A DNA stretch of 64,000 nt from Asterias amurensis (lineage: Eukaryota > Echinodermata > Asteroidea > Forcipulatida > Asteriidae), in contig NC_092657.1 of the NCBI RefSeq assembly GCF_032118995.1, forward strand, positions 69,391 through 133,390, given 5' to 3'. The first letter of the stretch is position 1; each line of letters opens with the position of its first letter. Under the pieces are notes generated by a model, which worked only from the letters and a program-made list of their open reading frames with translations, did not search any database and was not told where the DNA came from. Both the position numbers and the translations under genes were made by a program. Of this stretch, positions 12,846 to 24,939 are shown piece by piece.

Positions 12846-13363
12846 AGATAAAAATAAAAAATAAAAGTATGTTCCCGAGGCTTTGCACTCATGAAATGTT
12901 AGCTTGGTAGCAGAATAATTCCATTCCAATATTGTGCATGTGGCGTGATTGTGTCCAGGAAAGGTTTTTCATACTCACAGTCCTCACTTTTTACAATGAA
13001 GTCACATGGGAAGTTGGGTCCAAAGTGTCCTCTTGTCCAATTAGTACAAATTATTAAAACCAAACACCCAACACAAATACATGTCACTTTTATTCTAAAG
13101 ATAAGGTATTCCATTATTCTTCAAAAGAAGTCTTAATAATAAGGTATAGCATTATCACTCAGTCTTTGGTGAGGAAAACACATTAAATTTGTGGACATAC
13201 CAAATCTTTAAAATTAAAAGTATTTCAATTGAGAGCTGACAACTCATCACAATTACACATTAATGCCTAAGAATAAACATAAAAGTAAAAATTACCAGAC
13301 ACTTCTTTACTGCAGATACACATGATTTATTCGCAATAACAAACTTTACAATACCCAATTAAA

Positions 13364-13757
13364 GGCAGTGGACACTATTGGTAATTACTAAAAATAGTTA
13401 TTGGCATAAAACCTTTCTTGGTAACGAGCAATGGATATAGGTTGATGGTATAAAACTTTGTGAGAAACGGCTCCCTCTGAAGTGCCATAGTTTTCGAGAA
13501 AGAAGTAATTTTCAACAAATTTGATTTCGTGACCTCGAGTTAAGAACTTGAGGTCTTGAAATCAACCATCTAAACGCACACAAGTTCGTGTTGCAAGGGT
13601 TGTTTTTCTTTCATTATTATCTTGCAACTTTGACGACCGATTGAGCTCAAATTTTCACAGGTTTGTTATTTTATGCATACAGTATGTTGAGATACATGTA
13701 CACCAATTGTGAAGGCTAGTCTTTGACAATTACCAATGGTGTCCACTGCCTTTAAAA
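13364..13757. mobile_element. MITE family A, essentially complete copy
   Basis: Termini are AAAGGCAGTGGACACTATTG and its inverse CAATGGTGTCCACTGCCTTT, about 25-bp arms, with a palindromic centre (GACCTCGAGTT then AACTTGAGGTC). Length is 394 bp with no coding capacity, so it depends on an autonomous partner. Related pieces lie at 919, 4,790, 8,100, 17,770, 22,185, 33,045, 39,388, 40,470, 44,308, 45,413 and 61,868. Confidence 0.85.
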
Positions 13758-14261
13758 CAGCATTGCTTTTTATTTCAAATTAAAAAACAATTTGAAGAAA
13801 TAAATTAACATAAACAAGTACAGGTACACGTATGTATTCACAAACACGTAACAAGACAGATAAACTGCAAAGTTGTCAGCTCACAATTAAAATATTTCAA
13901 AGCCATGGCACAACAATTTCTAATAATTGTCATATCGAACACTCGTATGGAAAAAAGGATTAAAAAATTTTTGTTTTTAAAGGATTAATAAAAATAAAAA
14001 AAAGGTATGTTGTTGTAACTCCTAAGCTTGAATGTAAATGAGGAGTGTACAATTTTGTGAACTTCTGGGAATATAAAGTATACTATCTGATTGGAATTTC
14101 ACAGATTAAGTCATAATGCAAATGGCATTATCAAGGTGTACAAAAGGGTGATAGTTCCATACCTTTGACCTTTATACCCCAGAAACAAATGGAACTTTCT
14201 GTTCTCTCAAGTTGCAAGTTCCCCCCCCCAAAAAAAAAAAAACAACCATAATTACAAAACT

Positions 14262-14640
14262 GAGTTTGCCCGGTGGCTAGAGGCAGTGTGAATCCTTGCT
14301 TAGCAGCAGGTTCTGCAAATGAATTAATAGATTTGCATCCAGTATAAAGAATATTAATTTGGTTTGTACCCATATACACTGATGAATTGCCACTGTTTAC
14401 TCCGTACTAACACAAGTAAAAAATCACAGGCATATTACTCGGTTGGGATTCAAACCCACGACCGTTGCAAATCTACAGCAGTGTCATACCAACTAGACCA
14501 CTGAGATTGCCCGGTGGCTAGAGGCATTTTGAATCGTAAGTGTAGCAGCGGGTACTGCATAGGATTTATAGATGTTACACTTGCATCCGGAATAAAGAAT
14601 ATTAATTTGTTTTTTTTACCCTTACACACCAACAATTGTT
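14262..14640 (-). mobile_element. Tandem tRNA-derived SINE-like units
   Basis: On the minus strand, a tRNA-like head (A-box TGGTCTAGTTGG, B-box GGGTTTGAATCC, about 14,440-14,510) is joined to a body ending CTCTAGCCACCGGGCAA. A second body copy precedes the head (14,507-14,640), so this is a head-to-tail partial dimer. The family recurs at 41,205-41,440. Open frames of 61 and 82 codons here are by-products. Confidence 0.65.
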
Positions 14641-14964
14641 AGCACTTATACTCAGAACTTACCAGAGTTCTGCGAAGAAAAAATATCAAAGGCATAAAAA
14701 AAACTATTAATCAGGTGGGATTCAAGAAAAAAAAAAATGACATCGCACCGTGGCTTTGAAGACAACACAAAAAAGAACAACACTAATGCATGCAAGGCAG
14801 TATGACAGTCTGATGGTCAACAAACTCCTACAATATCAAGCAAATCTGAAAATGAACAAGCACATAAAGATTTCTTACATGTACACATTTACAACTTCAA
14901 TAATGAATCATACTGTCTTGCATAGCATTTTTGGGACGGGAAAGGTGCACAAATACATAACTCT

Positions 14965-16079
14965 CATCCATTCATTCGTTCATTCATTCATTCTATCTAC
15001 TGTACACAACTAAATGATATGGTTTCATGGATAATGTATAGGAGCAAATAGAGTCCATTTCATACTGTAACAACTACACTTAAAACATTATGAAGTATCA
15101 AACACTTTTCAGTTACAAAATGAAATTCATTTACAATTTGTACAACAATCATTCATAACTCCTAACAAAATACATACGTGCAGGGATACATCTATATAGA
15201 CCACACACACAAATGTTTGTCATTGGATTAGGGAAAAATGCTTCAAGTGTCATCATTTGTAGGTACCAGAAAAAATCATTCACAGCACGTCTGTGGAAAT
15301 GTTTTTTTTTCAAGGAAAAGTAACGGAGGACAGGATTGAAATCTACATGGCATTATCTGCATTTCAGTGTTGGGTATACAAGTTTCTGTGTCTTTTGCAT
15401 ATTCATGGAGAGCATTTTTTCCAAGGACAAGCATCTATGAGTGATTATAGTACAACAAATATTGAATACATTTCCTTTTTGCATTGTCAGAACTTGATCA
15501 ATCTGCACCATGCATTCTCATATGCATCCAATGTTTGCATTTAACACAACTAACCATAGTCCTTTGATAATACTTGCTCCTTCAGTGATGTCAAACATTT
15601 CACATAGACAAATCCTAAGAAACATGAAAAAAAGACACATTCAATTTAAATGTTTTATAAAACTATTTATGAACAATGACACACAGCATTACAAAATTAT
15701 TCTGAACTTGTAGGTGACATTAACATAAAGAGACCCAGTTAAGGAAAGGACATACAAAAAAAATGAATCACAGTTGTGGGTACTCTTTGTTCTTTGATGC
15801 ATGGTGCACAATTTCAATAATCATGAAAACAGATTACTTTGTTTTCAATACTTCATATTCATGGACTCACAGTCTGGTGTCTCTATTAATTCAGACGTTT
15901 TTTCCCTTCATCTCAAACTAGGGTTTCTTTTTAGCTCTTTTTGCATTCGATTTTGTTATGTGCGCACATGATTGCATTTTTCTCGTTCAGTCATTCAATG
16001 TTGCTTCGCTTTAGGCATTCTATTTCATTTATCATGTTTATAGGTAATCAAGACTTCACTTTGACCATTCTTAAGTTGA
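14965..16079. other. No gene seen; CATT microsatellite at left edge
   Basis: A short (CATT)n microsatellite lies at about 14,965-14,992. The remainder is AT-rich. Several 60-90-codon frames lack protein-like features or splice context. Confidence 0.35.
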
Positions 16080-17212
16080 ATTTCTATAGGCTCTTTGTCT
16101 GGAATATGAATTCCCTAAATGAATCAGAGAGGCAATGAAGAAGTCCATAGTGTTCACCTTCAAACTTGGGGGTGTGTATAGCAAAAGGTGGAGGGGAGGG
16201 TTACGGTAAGGCTCTTTGTCTGGAAAATGGATTCCCTAAATGAATCAGAGAGGCAATGAAGCAGCACAAAGTGATCACTGCATACATGGTGGTATGGATA
16301 GCAAAGGGTGTGTGTGTGTGGGGGGGGGGGGGGGTTAGGGTTAGGCTCTTTGTCTGGAATATGGATTCCCTAAATGAATCACAGAGGCAATGAAGCAGCA
16401 CACAGTGATCTTCTGCATACATGGTGGTATGGATAGCAAAGGGTGTGTGTGTGGGGGGGGGGGGTTAGGGTTAGCCTCTTCCTCTGGAATATGGATTCCC
16501 TAAATGAATCAGAGAGGCAATGAAGCAGCACACAATGATCACCTTCATACTTGGTGGTGTGGATAGCCAAGGGTGGAGGGGGGGGGGGGGGTTAGGGGGT
16601 TAGGGTTAAGCTCTTTGTGTGGAATATGGATCCCATAAATGAATCAGAGGCACTGCAGCACACAGTGATCTCCTTCATACTTGATGGTGTGGATAGCAAA
16701 GGGCGTGTGTGTGGGGGGGGGGGGGGGTAAGGGTTAGGCTCTTTGTCTGGTATGGAAGTTCTCTAAATGAATCAGAGAGGCCATGGAGCAGCAGACAGTG
16801 ATCACCTTCATACTTGGTGGTATGGATAGCAAAGGGTGTGGGGGGGGGGGGGTTAAGGTTAGGCGCTTTGTCTGGAACATGGAAGTTCCTAATGGAAGTT
16901 CCTAAATGAATCAGAGAAGCAATGAAGAAGTCAACAGTGATCAACTTCATACTTGTGGTGTGAATAGCAAAGGGTGGAGGGGGTGGGGGAGGGGTAGGGT
17001 AAGGCTCTTTGTCTGGAATATGGATTCCCTAAATGAATCAGAGAGGCAATGAAGAAGTCTACAGTGATCAACTTCATACTTGTGGTGTGAATAGCAAAGG
17101 GTGGAGGGGGTGGGGGAGGGGTAGGGTAAGGCTCTTTGTCTGGGTGGATTCCATAAATGAGTCAACGAGGCAATAAAGAAGTCCACAGTTTGTCCAATAT
17201 TGGTAAACCAGG
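16080..17212. repeat. About 130-bp tandem repeat, nine units, with G-run/TTAGGG junctions
   Basis: GGCTCTTTGTCTGG-type landmarks recur at about 16,090, 16,211, 16,346, 16,477, 16,611, 16,738, 16,862, 17,005 and 17,132. Each unit contains GGATTCCCTAAATGAATCAG and GGATAGCAAAGGGTG, then a run of 8-14 G. Several units end in TTAGGGTTAGG (for example 16,335-16,345), and 16,592-16,605 reads TTAGGGGGTTAGGG. Four minus-strand frames of 60-90 codons are shadows of the repeat. Confidence 0.9.
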
Positions 17213-17764
17213 GTGTTTCAACCATAAGGATTGTAGCTAGACTCTTTCATTAATTTGTTTACTGAATTGTTGTTGATGTTAGCAGGGATTCTGGCATGTG
17301 TATGTGTGTGTACTCCAGCTTATCACAACTAGCCATTCTACACTATACACAGCTAGTGAAGAAATTAAATGCTGGTGTTCATAAGCGCAGAATAATTTTG
17401 CGGTAAGCAGAGCCAAGATTTTGAGCCATAGAGTGATGTTTTCCGGTCTTAAGTTCCTCCACTTATTTGATCAGCCTCTTCACAATCAGCTTTAAATTGT
17501 TCCTTTCTACATCCTCATATTTTCGTTTGTGCCAATTATTTATAAGAGATTTAAAGTGAAGACAATTATTTGTTTCCTTTTTCTTTTGGTTTCTACAGAC
17601 AAACAGCTACAGAATAACTTACTGGCATCTGGCCAATGAAAATGAAAGCCAAACATGAAACCAGCTCCCTCAAGAGTTCAGCATGCACGATCCAACTCCT
17701 TTTTTGAATTTCTCATCCATAGGTGTTTATGCGCATGTGCATGTCTCATTTGCATATTTCATAG

Positions 17765-17995
17765 GAAGGGCCTATTCGTCATCAAAGTTAAAAAAAACAA
17801 TAACGATAGAAAAAACACCCTTGTTGCAAAACTTTTTTCAAAAACTACCTTTAAACCTATGTTACTTCACAGGGAGATGTTTCTCACAATTTGCTTATAC
17901 TATCAACAGCTCTCTACTGCTCGTGACCAAAACTATACAGTTTTTGGGCTAACAATTATTTGGTGTAATTACTACTAGTGTTCAGTGCCTCTATA
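17765..17995 (+). mobile_element. MITE family A fragment
   Basis: The right half of the family is recognisable (AAACACCCTTG, then GGGAGATGTTTCTCACAATT, then the terminus TACTAGTGTTCAGTGCCT), with more divergence than other copies. Confidence 0.6.
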
Positions 17996-18264
17996 AAGAC
18001 CATTTTAAAATACATGTATGTACTTACCACAGAACAACAGCAAGATGATTTACAAATCATTGTCAGAAACATTTGTATCAGAGTTTCTGTCAAAGCATGG
18101 TCTACAAGAGAACAAAATGTACACATAATCAGTTAAAACAAGTGTTCATGATCAAACACACTTGAATCACATCAGGGCCTAAATTATAATAAATAAATAG
18201 TAATATTAATACTTGGTTCTTATACAGGGATGTATCAAAGTAAGAGACACATTCCTTTACAGTA

Positions 18265-18845
18265 TCATGTAATGGTTTCAATGTGCTGTGGTGCAATATG
18301 CTGCGGATCAGACCAGGAACATATGGGCAAAACCATTCTCTATATATGATAAGTGTGCTGATTTTCATACATTACACAACAAACATGACCTACATCTTTA
18401 CGTCCAATCCGAAGGACGGAGCAATAATGGTTAGGACACTTAACCATCGCTTTGACTTTCTGATTGAACGTAAAGCTGTAGGTCCCGTGTGTTGTAAACA
18501 GCATGTAAAAATAGTGCAGTTCATATCGAAAAGCGAACAGGTTACTGCGCCCCAGTATTCCTGGTTTAATTGGCTGCATAATGCGCCATAGCACCTTGTA
18601 AAACAATTTCCAAAAATAGGTCTCATAAATGTAAGCTCCACTGTACCTGGCAGGTAAAATAATGCGCACTTTGATATGCCCCTTAGGGGTGTGATAAAGC
18701 GCACTGTAAATGTACATGTAAAACCAAGTATTATTAAAAACGGTTAATGACACAAAATGTCACCACTCAGAGTCGAACCCATACTCTGTTGATCAGAAAC
18801 ACCAGAGCTTGAATTTGGTGTTCTCATCAGCTCGGCCATGACTGC
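18265..18845. mobile_element. Cluster of SINE bodies in both orientations
   Basis: A minus-oriented SINE body (GTGCTGTGGTGCAATATGC, about 18,280) is followed by a plus-oriented body (CTTAACCATCGCTTTGAC, about 18,440, to GCACCTTGTAAAAC). A minus-oriented Leu/Ser-like head with a gtcgaaccc B-box then lies at 18,765-18,845. Opposed copies produce the overlapping open frames of 79-137 codons here; none is a gene. Confidence 0.65.
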
Positions 18846-18892
18846 CGCATCAAATGGCTCCACCAAAACATAGTGTTAGCCAGAGGGGTGTC

Positions 18893-19030
18893 TGGGTGTC
18901 TTTTGGACACCCTGTTTTTAATTTGGACACCCTGTTTCATCTGTCATTTACATGTAAACTTATTGTAAGTGAACAATTTGGACACCCAGTTTTAAAATTT
19001 CCAGCAAATTTGGACACCCTTTTACCAAAT
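18893..19030. repeat. TTTGGACACCC motif cluster
   Basis: The 11-mer occurs four times (about 18,902, 18,922, 18,979, 19,009). The first can pair with an upstream GGGTGTC to form a 7-bp stem. Probably a degraded repeat. Confidence 0.6.
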
Positions 19031-19040
19031 TCTGGCTAAA

Positions 19041-20675
19041 ACCTTGCACCAAAATATTGCATTAACAGCCCACCAAGGTGGGCTACCTTAGAAAGATATA
19101 AATATTAATTAAACTGTATAAAATGTAAGGTGTCTTTCTTCTTCATCTGTTTTTCCCCCTCAAAAATGTATGTTTATGAGTGTATGTCGAATGCTGAACT
19201 TGCATTTCTAGCCACAGATATGAATTGTGAAGGGATTAATGAATGTGAAAGAATGTATAAAATATAAATCACTTAAGTAATCAAAGTGCCATTTTTCAGA
19301 AAGTCAATGTTGACCCTGATAAGATGTTTCTTGAAGAATTGATCTGTGTTTTGAGGCCCAACGTAAGGAAATCCCAGTTGCAAGAAGTGCAGGGCAAAAT
19401 GTTTGTCACTCTAAGGCTTGAGATTTAAAGAAACGGTAGCTAGCAAAAAGAACCTATTTTGGTAGTCATGGTAGAACACATGGCACTTACATGGCACATG
19501 GTGCAAATGGAAGTATAGGCCAAATACTACTCCATCAGGTTATTATTCACCTTTTACTATTAAAATGGCCAGCCCAGCACTACCACAGTCACCTCTGTCC
19601 TAACTCTATGCATCCACTGACCATGCTGCTTAGAGTAGCAGAACTTCATGCATTGTCAGTGCTTACTTACAAAGGTCTTACAAAATGCTTTCAAAGGAAT
19701 TTCATGGCAACAAAGGCTCCATTAAAAAAAGGAAGTGAGTATGCAAGAGCATAACAAAGAAAGTGTTTAATGTTGATAATGACCAGCTGGAACTCTGTTT
19801 ATAACCAATTATTTTTGGTTACTATACACTACTCTTGGTGCAAGACAGTTCTTGTTGCGGGCAATGCAGGCGCTGTTGGTGAGTTGGTCGCGCTGTGTTA
19901 AAGAAAAACGAGGAATGTCTTGCACCAAGAATACATCCGAGTCATAGAAATTAAACAAACGCACGGAGCTCAAGGTCGTCAGAAAACGGATACATTTTTA
20001 CAGAGTTTCTTAATGTATTATGCCTTTGAACCAAAAAGGCATAAATGAATGGGAATAAAAGAGCATTCACTCGTTCTTAAATTTGTGTTTAAAACTATGC
20101 AGGGTCGTGGCCATGATAAAAGGCCCTCGCCTTTCGCTCGAGCCTTTACCAAATGGCCAAGACCCTTCCGGTTTCACACTGCTGTTCATGACTACCATTT
20201 CGTTCCATTCATTAGACCTTGTCTATTGGATTAACAAAAATTAAACTTACCTTTATAGCTACTGGCCAGAATGAGTAATGCCGGGCGTGCATTAAGTTAC
20301 TTCATTGTATGGTGAAGATCTTATTGAATCTAAAACAGATCAATGGTCAAAGAATAGAAATTAAGGATAAATTATAAATTATTATGTCAATTGCATCAAA
20401 TAATGTCACTACCCTCCAGCAGGACCCCACCAACCTCCAGAAATTGTTATTATTAATATTATTATTATTTTGGACAATCTGTCGTTTTGTGCGCACAGTC
20501 TTGTTAACTCCCGGGAGAAAGGTTTACGATATCGCAACTCACCATTCACACTAATCTCTCTCATAGTACAAACATTGGTTTAACATCTATGATTATGAAT
20601 TGCACAAATCAAGAAATTGTGATTCAGTAACTAGACGACAATATTTGTTCTCTAGTCATTGTGAAAACAGCGGTT
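19041..20675. other. No gene seen
   Basis: No domain-bearing frame. An AT-rich run with short TTA repeats lies at about 20,448-20,470. Confidence 0.4.
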
Positions 20676-20745
20676 AGCTGGGGGATTCGAACCCACAATA
20701 TTGTGATGTAAGTCCTGCAGTCTAACCACCTGACCACGGTGACAC
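20676..20745 (-). repeat. tRNA-like sequence (SINE head)
   Basis: The minus strand shows TGGTCAGGTGGTTAG (A-box region) and GGGTTCGAATCCCCC (perfect T-arm/B-box). The intervening arm is degenerate. It may be a tRNA pseudogene or a SINE head without a recognisable body. Confidence 0.5.
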
Positions 20746-22184
20746 TACATTAACATGTACTTTAACTATACTAACTACTCTGGATTTATAGTTATAGCCC
20801 TATTTAGTATTATTAAAAGGAAAGTACACGTTTGGTTATTATTACTCAAAATAAAAATTAACTTAAAAACTGGCTTGACGATCATTGGACTTGGATGGCT
20901 GATGGAAGTATAAAATAATGTAGGAAATGACTCCCTCTATGGTTTATATGGGATACACCTAGTAGTAAGAAGACTGGTCTTTAACAAAATAACAATTACC
21001 AAACGTAAACAATGCTTTTCAGTACACTACGTACATACAAACGTGTACATTAGGCTTAGCTTACTACATAGATGCGTAGACCAGCTATCCGAAGAAAACG
21101 ATTTAAAAGTAGCTTCTCTCGAGCGGACGGCGGAATGAACCATATAAATGTACTCTAACAGCCCTTAGCTTGACTTGTGTGCTTTAGTTGCTTCATAAAT
21201 AACACTTAACACAGATATTAACAGTCAAAATTGTACACTTACTCATTTTATACTTCCCGCGATGATGTTCACCATCTTGAATTGATCGCGGAATGCAACA
21301 CTAAACATAACTAGTCTACAGAGGGCGCTAGGGTTGTTCTTAGATGAAATTAATTTTCTTTGGCCCTGTTATAACAAAATATACTACCAGACTAAAGTTA
21401 CCATGTCATGTTCAGCTTGCGAGTGGTATCCAGCTCGTTTCTGCTTAACATACAATTCTTTGAAATAATGGGCCCTGGATGCCATGCCACCTAGGCCCCC
21501 CGGGGGGGGGGGGGGGGGATGGGGGATGAGGGAGGGGCAAACCCGGGATTGTTCAGGTCCTGGGGAGAATGGTGGAAATTGCACTCTGTGTCCTATTAAA
21601 CTAATTTTGACCATTTAAAATATTGCCTTGACGGGAACAGCCCTTGACTAATAATATTATAGTGGTTATAATGTTTACAAGTTGGCAATATCTTAAAAAA
21701 AGTATTCAAAGTGTACAGAGGTAACACAACTTCTCAGACTGAGTGCACATTGCTTAAGAGTTTTGGCAATATCTCAACTTCTCAGATTGTGTACTACTAT
21801 GGGAATCTCTTCTCTCAGGAATTTTTGCAATAATATCTCAAAAGAAGTATAAGAAGCGTTACTGCGATATCTCCAACTGTGTCTTGATCTAGGGATAATT
21901 TATTCTTATAGTTTTGGCAATAAAGTAGTGCAGCCAAGCTTGAGTGCAGCGGCTTTGGGTTAAAGTAAAATGTGTTTTAAGACATTTTTCACTAGTGGCA
22001 AAATAAGCAATTTCTTTTACGGGGGTATTTTATTATTTTACAATGTTAATTAATCACAAGGTTGTTTCTTGTTTCACATGACCAAGGTATTTATTTCACA
22101 CTAAGCCATAAACATAAATGTGGCAAAATAAAATGAACACTTTGATATTACTATACACATAACGGGCAAAAACACTTAAAAGTT
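20746..22184. other. No gene seen; long G run at 21,500-21,518
   Basis: A run of about 18 G starts at about 21,500 beside CCTAGGCCCCCC. The rest is AT-rich and non-coding by inspection. Confidence 0.4.
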
Positions 22185-22546
22185 AAAGACAGTGGACATT
22201 ATTGGTAACTGTTAAAGACTAGTTTTCAACATATGCATAAAATAACTAACCTGTGAACATTTGAGCTTGATCGGTGTCAAAGTAGAGAGATAATAATGAA
22301 AGAAAAACCCTCGTCACACAAAGTTGTGTGCTTTAAGATGCTTGATTTCGAGACCTCAAGTTCTAAATCTGAGGTCTTGAAATCAAATTCGTGGAAAATT
22401 ACTTCTTTCTCAAAAACTATGGCACTTCAGAGGGCCATTTCTCACAATGTTTTATACCATCAACTTCTCCCAATTACTCATTACCAAGTAAGATTTTATG
22501 CTAATTATTGTTCTGAGTAATTACCAGGAGTGTCCACTGCCTCTAA
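22185..22546. mobile_element. MITE family A, near-complete copy
   Basis: Begins AAAGACAGTGGACATTATTGG and ends ACCAGGAGTGTCCACTGCCT, with the palindromic centre GACCTCAAGTT/AAATCTGAGGTC. A 74-codon frame within it is a by-product. Confidence 0.85.
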
Positions 22547-24055
22547 GTGATTGATAGTTATGGTAATAGGCATTAATAGGGCCAACTGAAATTAATTAGG
22601 TTAGAAGACAATACCAGTATGAAAACAAGGGGTAGTGCTACATAGATTGGTTTTGACCATTGCAAATACTTGGTACGCAGGCATAGCGATTAAGTTTGAT
22701 TGCGAGCTGGATCAGCATGCACCTTGTTCAACAGCGAGGGCTTCCCAAAAGAATTTGCGAAAAAGGTCTTTGATGACATTAGTTAACAACAGGGTGGACC
22801 ACGTGAAGGTTGTCATCTTCCACCCCACAACAGTTAAAGGGATCATAATACATCAAAGTGTGTAACCATTACAACGATTGCTTCATTGGAAATGTTACCC
22901 CCTTTGATACCTAGCCTACGGAGTAAAAAACCAGAGATAACAAATACTCTGGAAAACCCCACTTAAACTTATCTATAATAACTATGACTTAAGAAATGGT
23001 TTCAATTTTTCAATTAAAGTTGTTGACCATGATTATGCGGTTAAAGAAAATTGTATATACTGTTTTCTTGCAGTAAAACCAATTAATTACTTTCCTTTGT
23101 CTAAGATAAGATACATTATATAATTTAAATCAATATCCTATATCGGAAGTCATCGTTAATAGTGGCTAGCTCCCTTTGTCTGCAGAGTGAAGAAACACTC
23201 TTGTGTGAAAGTACTCTTGAAAACCCTGATATTAGCATCAAATAGCTACTACATGGGCATTATCAAACTTGTCAACAATTTTGTAATTAAAAAAAACCTT
23301 GTTAACAAGTACTCTCAACTACAAAACTGTTGCGAATGGTATATCACAATACCAATCTTTGTGTGGCATTTTTGCCACAAAATTAACACAAGATAAAACA
23401 ATGTCATGTCCTTTGTATTAAAAAAAAATACCATAATTAACAAGCAATCTCAAATATTGCAAGGTATAAAGATTATGGATACTGAGTGTGACATTAATGC
23501 AACATAATTAACAGTAGATAATATAAATGTTGTCACCATTGTTATAACCATTGTCATTAATATAGCAACTTGTACTCGGTGCCCGGCGAACAGCGCCCTC
23601 TATTGAGCAAAAACTCAACATCATGCAAATTTATAATAAATAGAACTGCCTAGCTCATAACAATGAACATTATAATTAATTAGCATAACAATGAGGACTC
23701 AAACACCCTCAAGGAACACAGTACAATGTCATGACCATAATTTAAAACCTCAATAACAGTTATTGTGAGTCACAATATTGATGTCCTTAAATAATAATAC
23801 AAAAGAAAACATGGTGGCCACCATGTGGGGGTACCCCCAGAACACTTATAATATTGTTTGGATGAATAACGGAAAAGACAGAGTGACACTTAATAAAAGG
23901 TACCATTCATATTTAATACAATATTCAAATTCAGTAAAAGTAAAAACTAAATTTTATTAGTTTGTAATGTTAAACCACTCATAATATAGAATACACTACA
24001 TGACAAGCTTGTTGTCTTTATATTTCTGATGAGTTTACCCTATTGTTTCATATTT
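22547..24055. other. No gene seen; adjacent perfect palindromes at 23,809-23,839
   Basis: Apart from an 18-bp palindrome (23,809-23,826) directly joined to a 14-bp one (23,826-23,839), nothing is recognisable. Short open frames lack features. Confidence 0.4.
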
Positions 24056-24262
24056 GTAATGAGCAATTGCATTACAAATTTACATAACTTGTTTCATGCT
24101 TGTAATGCAGTACTTCATTACACACTTGAAACTATTACATACTTGCAATGAGGTATTTCATTGCAAGGATGTTTTGCATGAGTGTAATGAAATACCTCAT
24201 TACAAACAAGCAATATTAAAAATGTGAATACATTAACTTGTAAGGAATTATCTCATTACAAG
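24056..24262. repeat. Cluster of five 20-26-bp palindromes
   Basis: Five inverted repeats with arms of the type TTGTAATGA/TCATTACAA lie at 24,056-24,075, 24,102-24,121, 24,142-24,167, 24,184-24,203 and 24,237-24,262. Spacing is roughly 40 bp. Arms are 7-10 bp, mostly perfect, separated by 6-8 bp cores. The third and fourth have reverse-complementary cores (GGTATT and AATACC). Confidence 0.85.
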
Positions 24263-24939
24263 TTATTACGTATTCTGTCTACAAAATAAGTTGAACAAGG
24301 CAGCTTGAAGCAGGAACTTCATCACATCAAGACATCACTACAACTCAACAAGTTAAATACCTTAAATTCTTACAGCCAGCCCAAGCCATTCCTCATCACA
24401 CCAGTAGACAAAAGTCCGCAGTTCAAGGCTACCATCACCCTTTGAAACATCGGCCATGCATCTCACAAGCTTCAACGAATCGTCAGCCAAGCTCAACTCA
24501 AGACCTTCCCAGAAACAAACAAGATTCAAACATCACTTCACACAGACGACCAGCATGCATTCCCTCCGAATGCGATGACACAGAGGAGACCTGCTGCATT
24601 CATATCCATGAGAATCAAGAAACATAAAGCGCACGACAGTCTGGGACACCATGACAAATCAGCCTTGATCAAACACTCACACAAACAAAAGGTCTTTCAG
24701 AGCCAACACTCACACAAAAGAGTGTACCCACAAGTTAAATATACATATTTATAGTTTCTTCCTATTTCTATTTACCATGCAAAGCTTCAAGCAATACTAC
24801 AAATATTCAAGTCATTGTTCCACAATATGAAAACTTTGTTGTGTAAGTGAGTTTAATCTGCAGATGAATCCGGATGATCATGCTGTAATATCAAGATCCA
24901 TTGGAAGAATTGTTCAATGTTGTTCATGCTCTTGGAAAG

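Noticed and set aside
12899-13114. 71-codon minus-strand frame with a hydrophobic N-terminal segment and cysteines
   Set aside because: Looks a little like a small secreted or membrane protein, but an opposite-strand frame of similar size overlaps, and there is no splice or promoter support.
16201-17225. Four minus-strand proline/histidine-rich frames
   Set aside because: All lie in the 130-bp tandem repeat and include poly-C runs of uncertain length.
18340-18753. Overlapping 102-137-codon frames
   Set aside because: Produced by opposed SINE bodies.
24056-24262. CRISPR-like array
   Set aside because: The repeated elements are palindromes with differing cores, spacers are not uniform, and the genome is eukaryotic.
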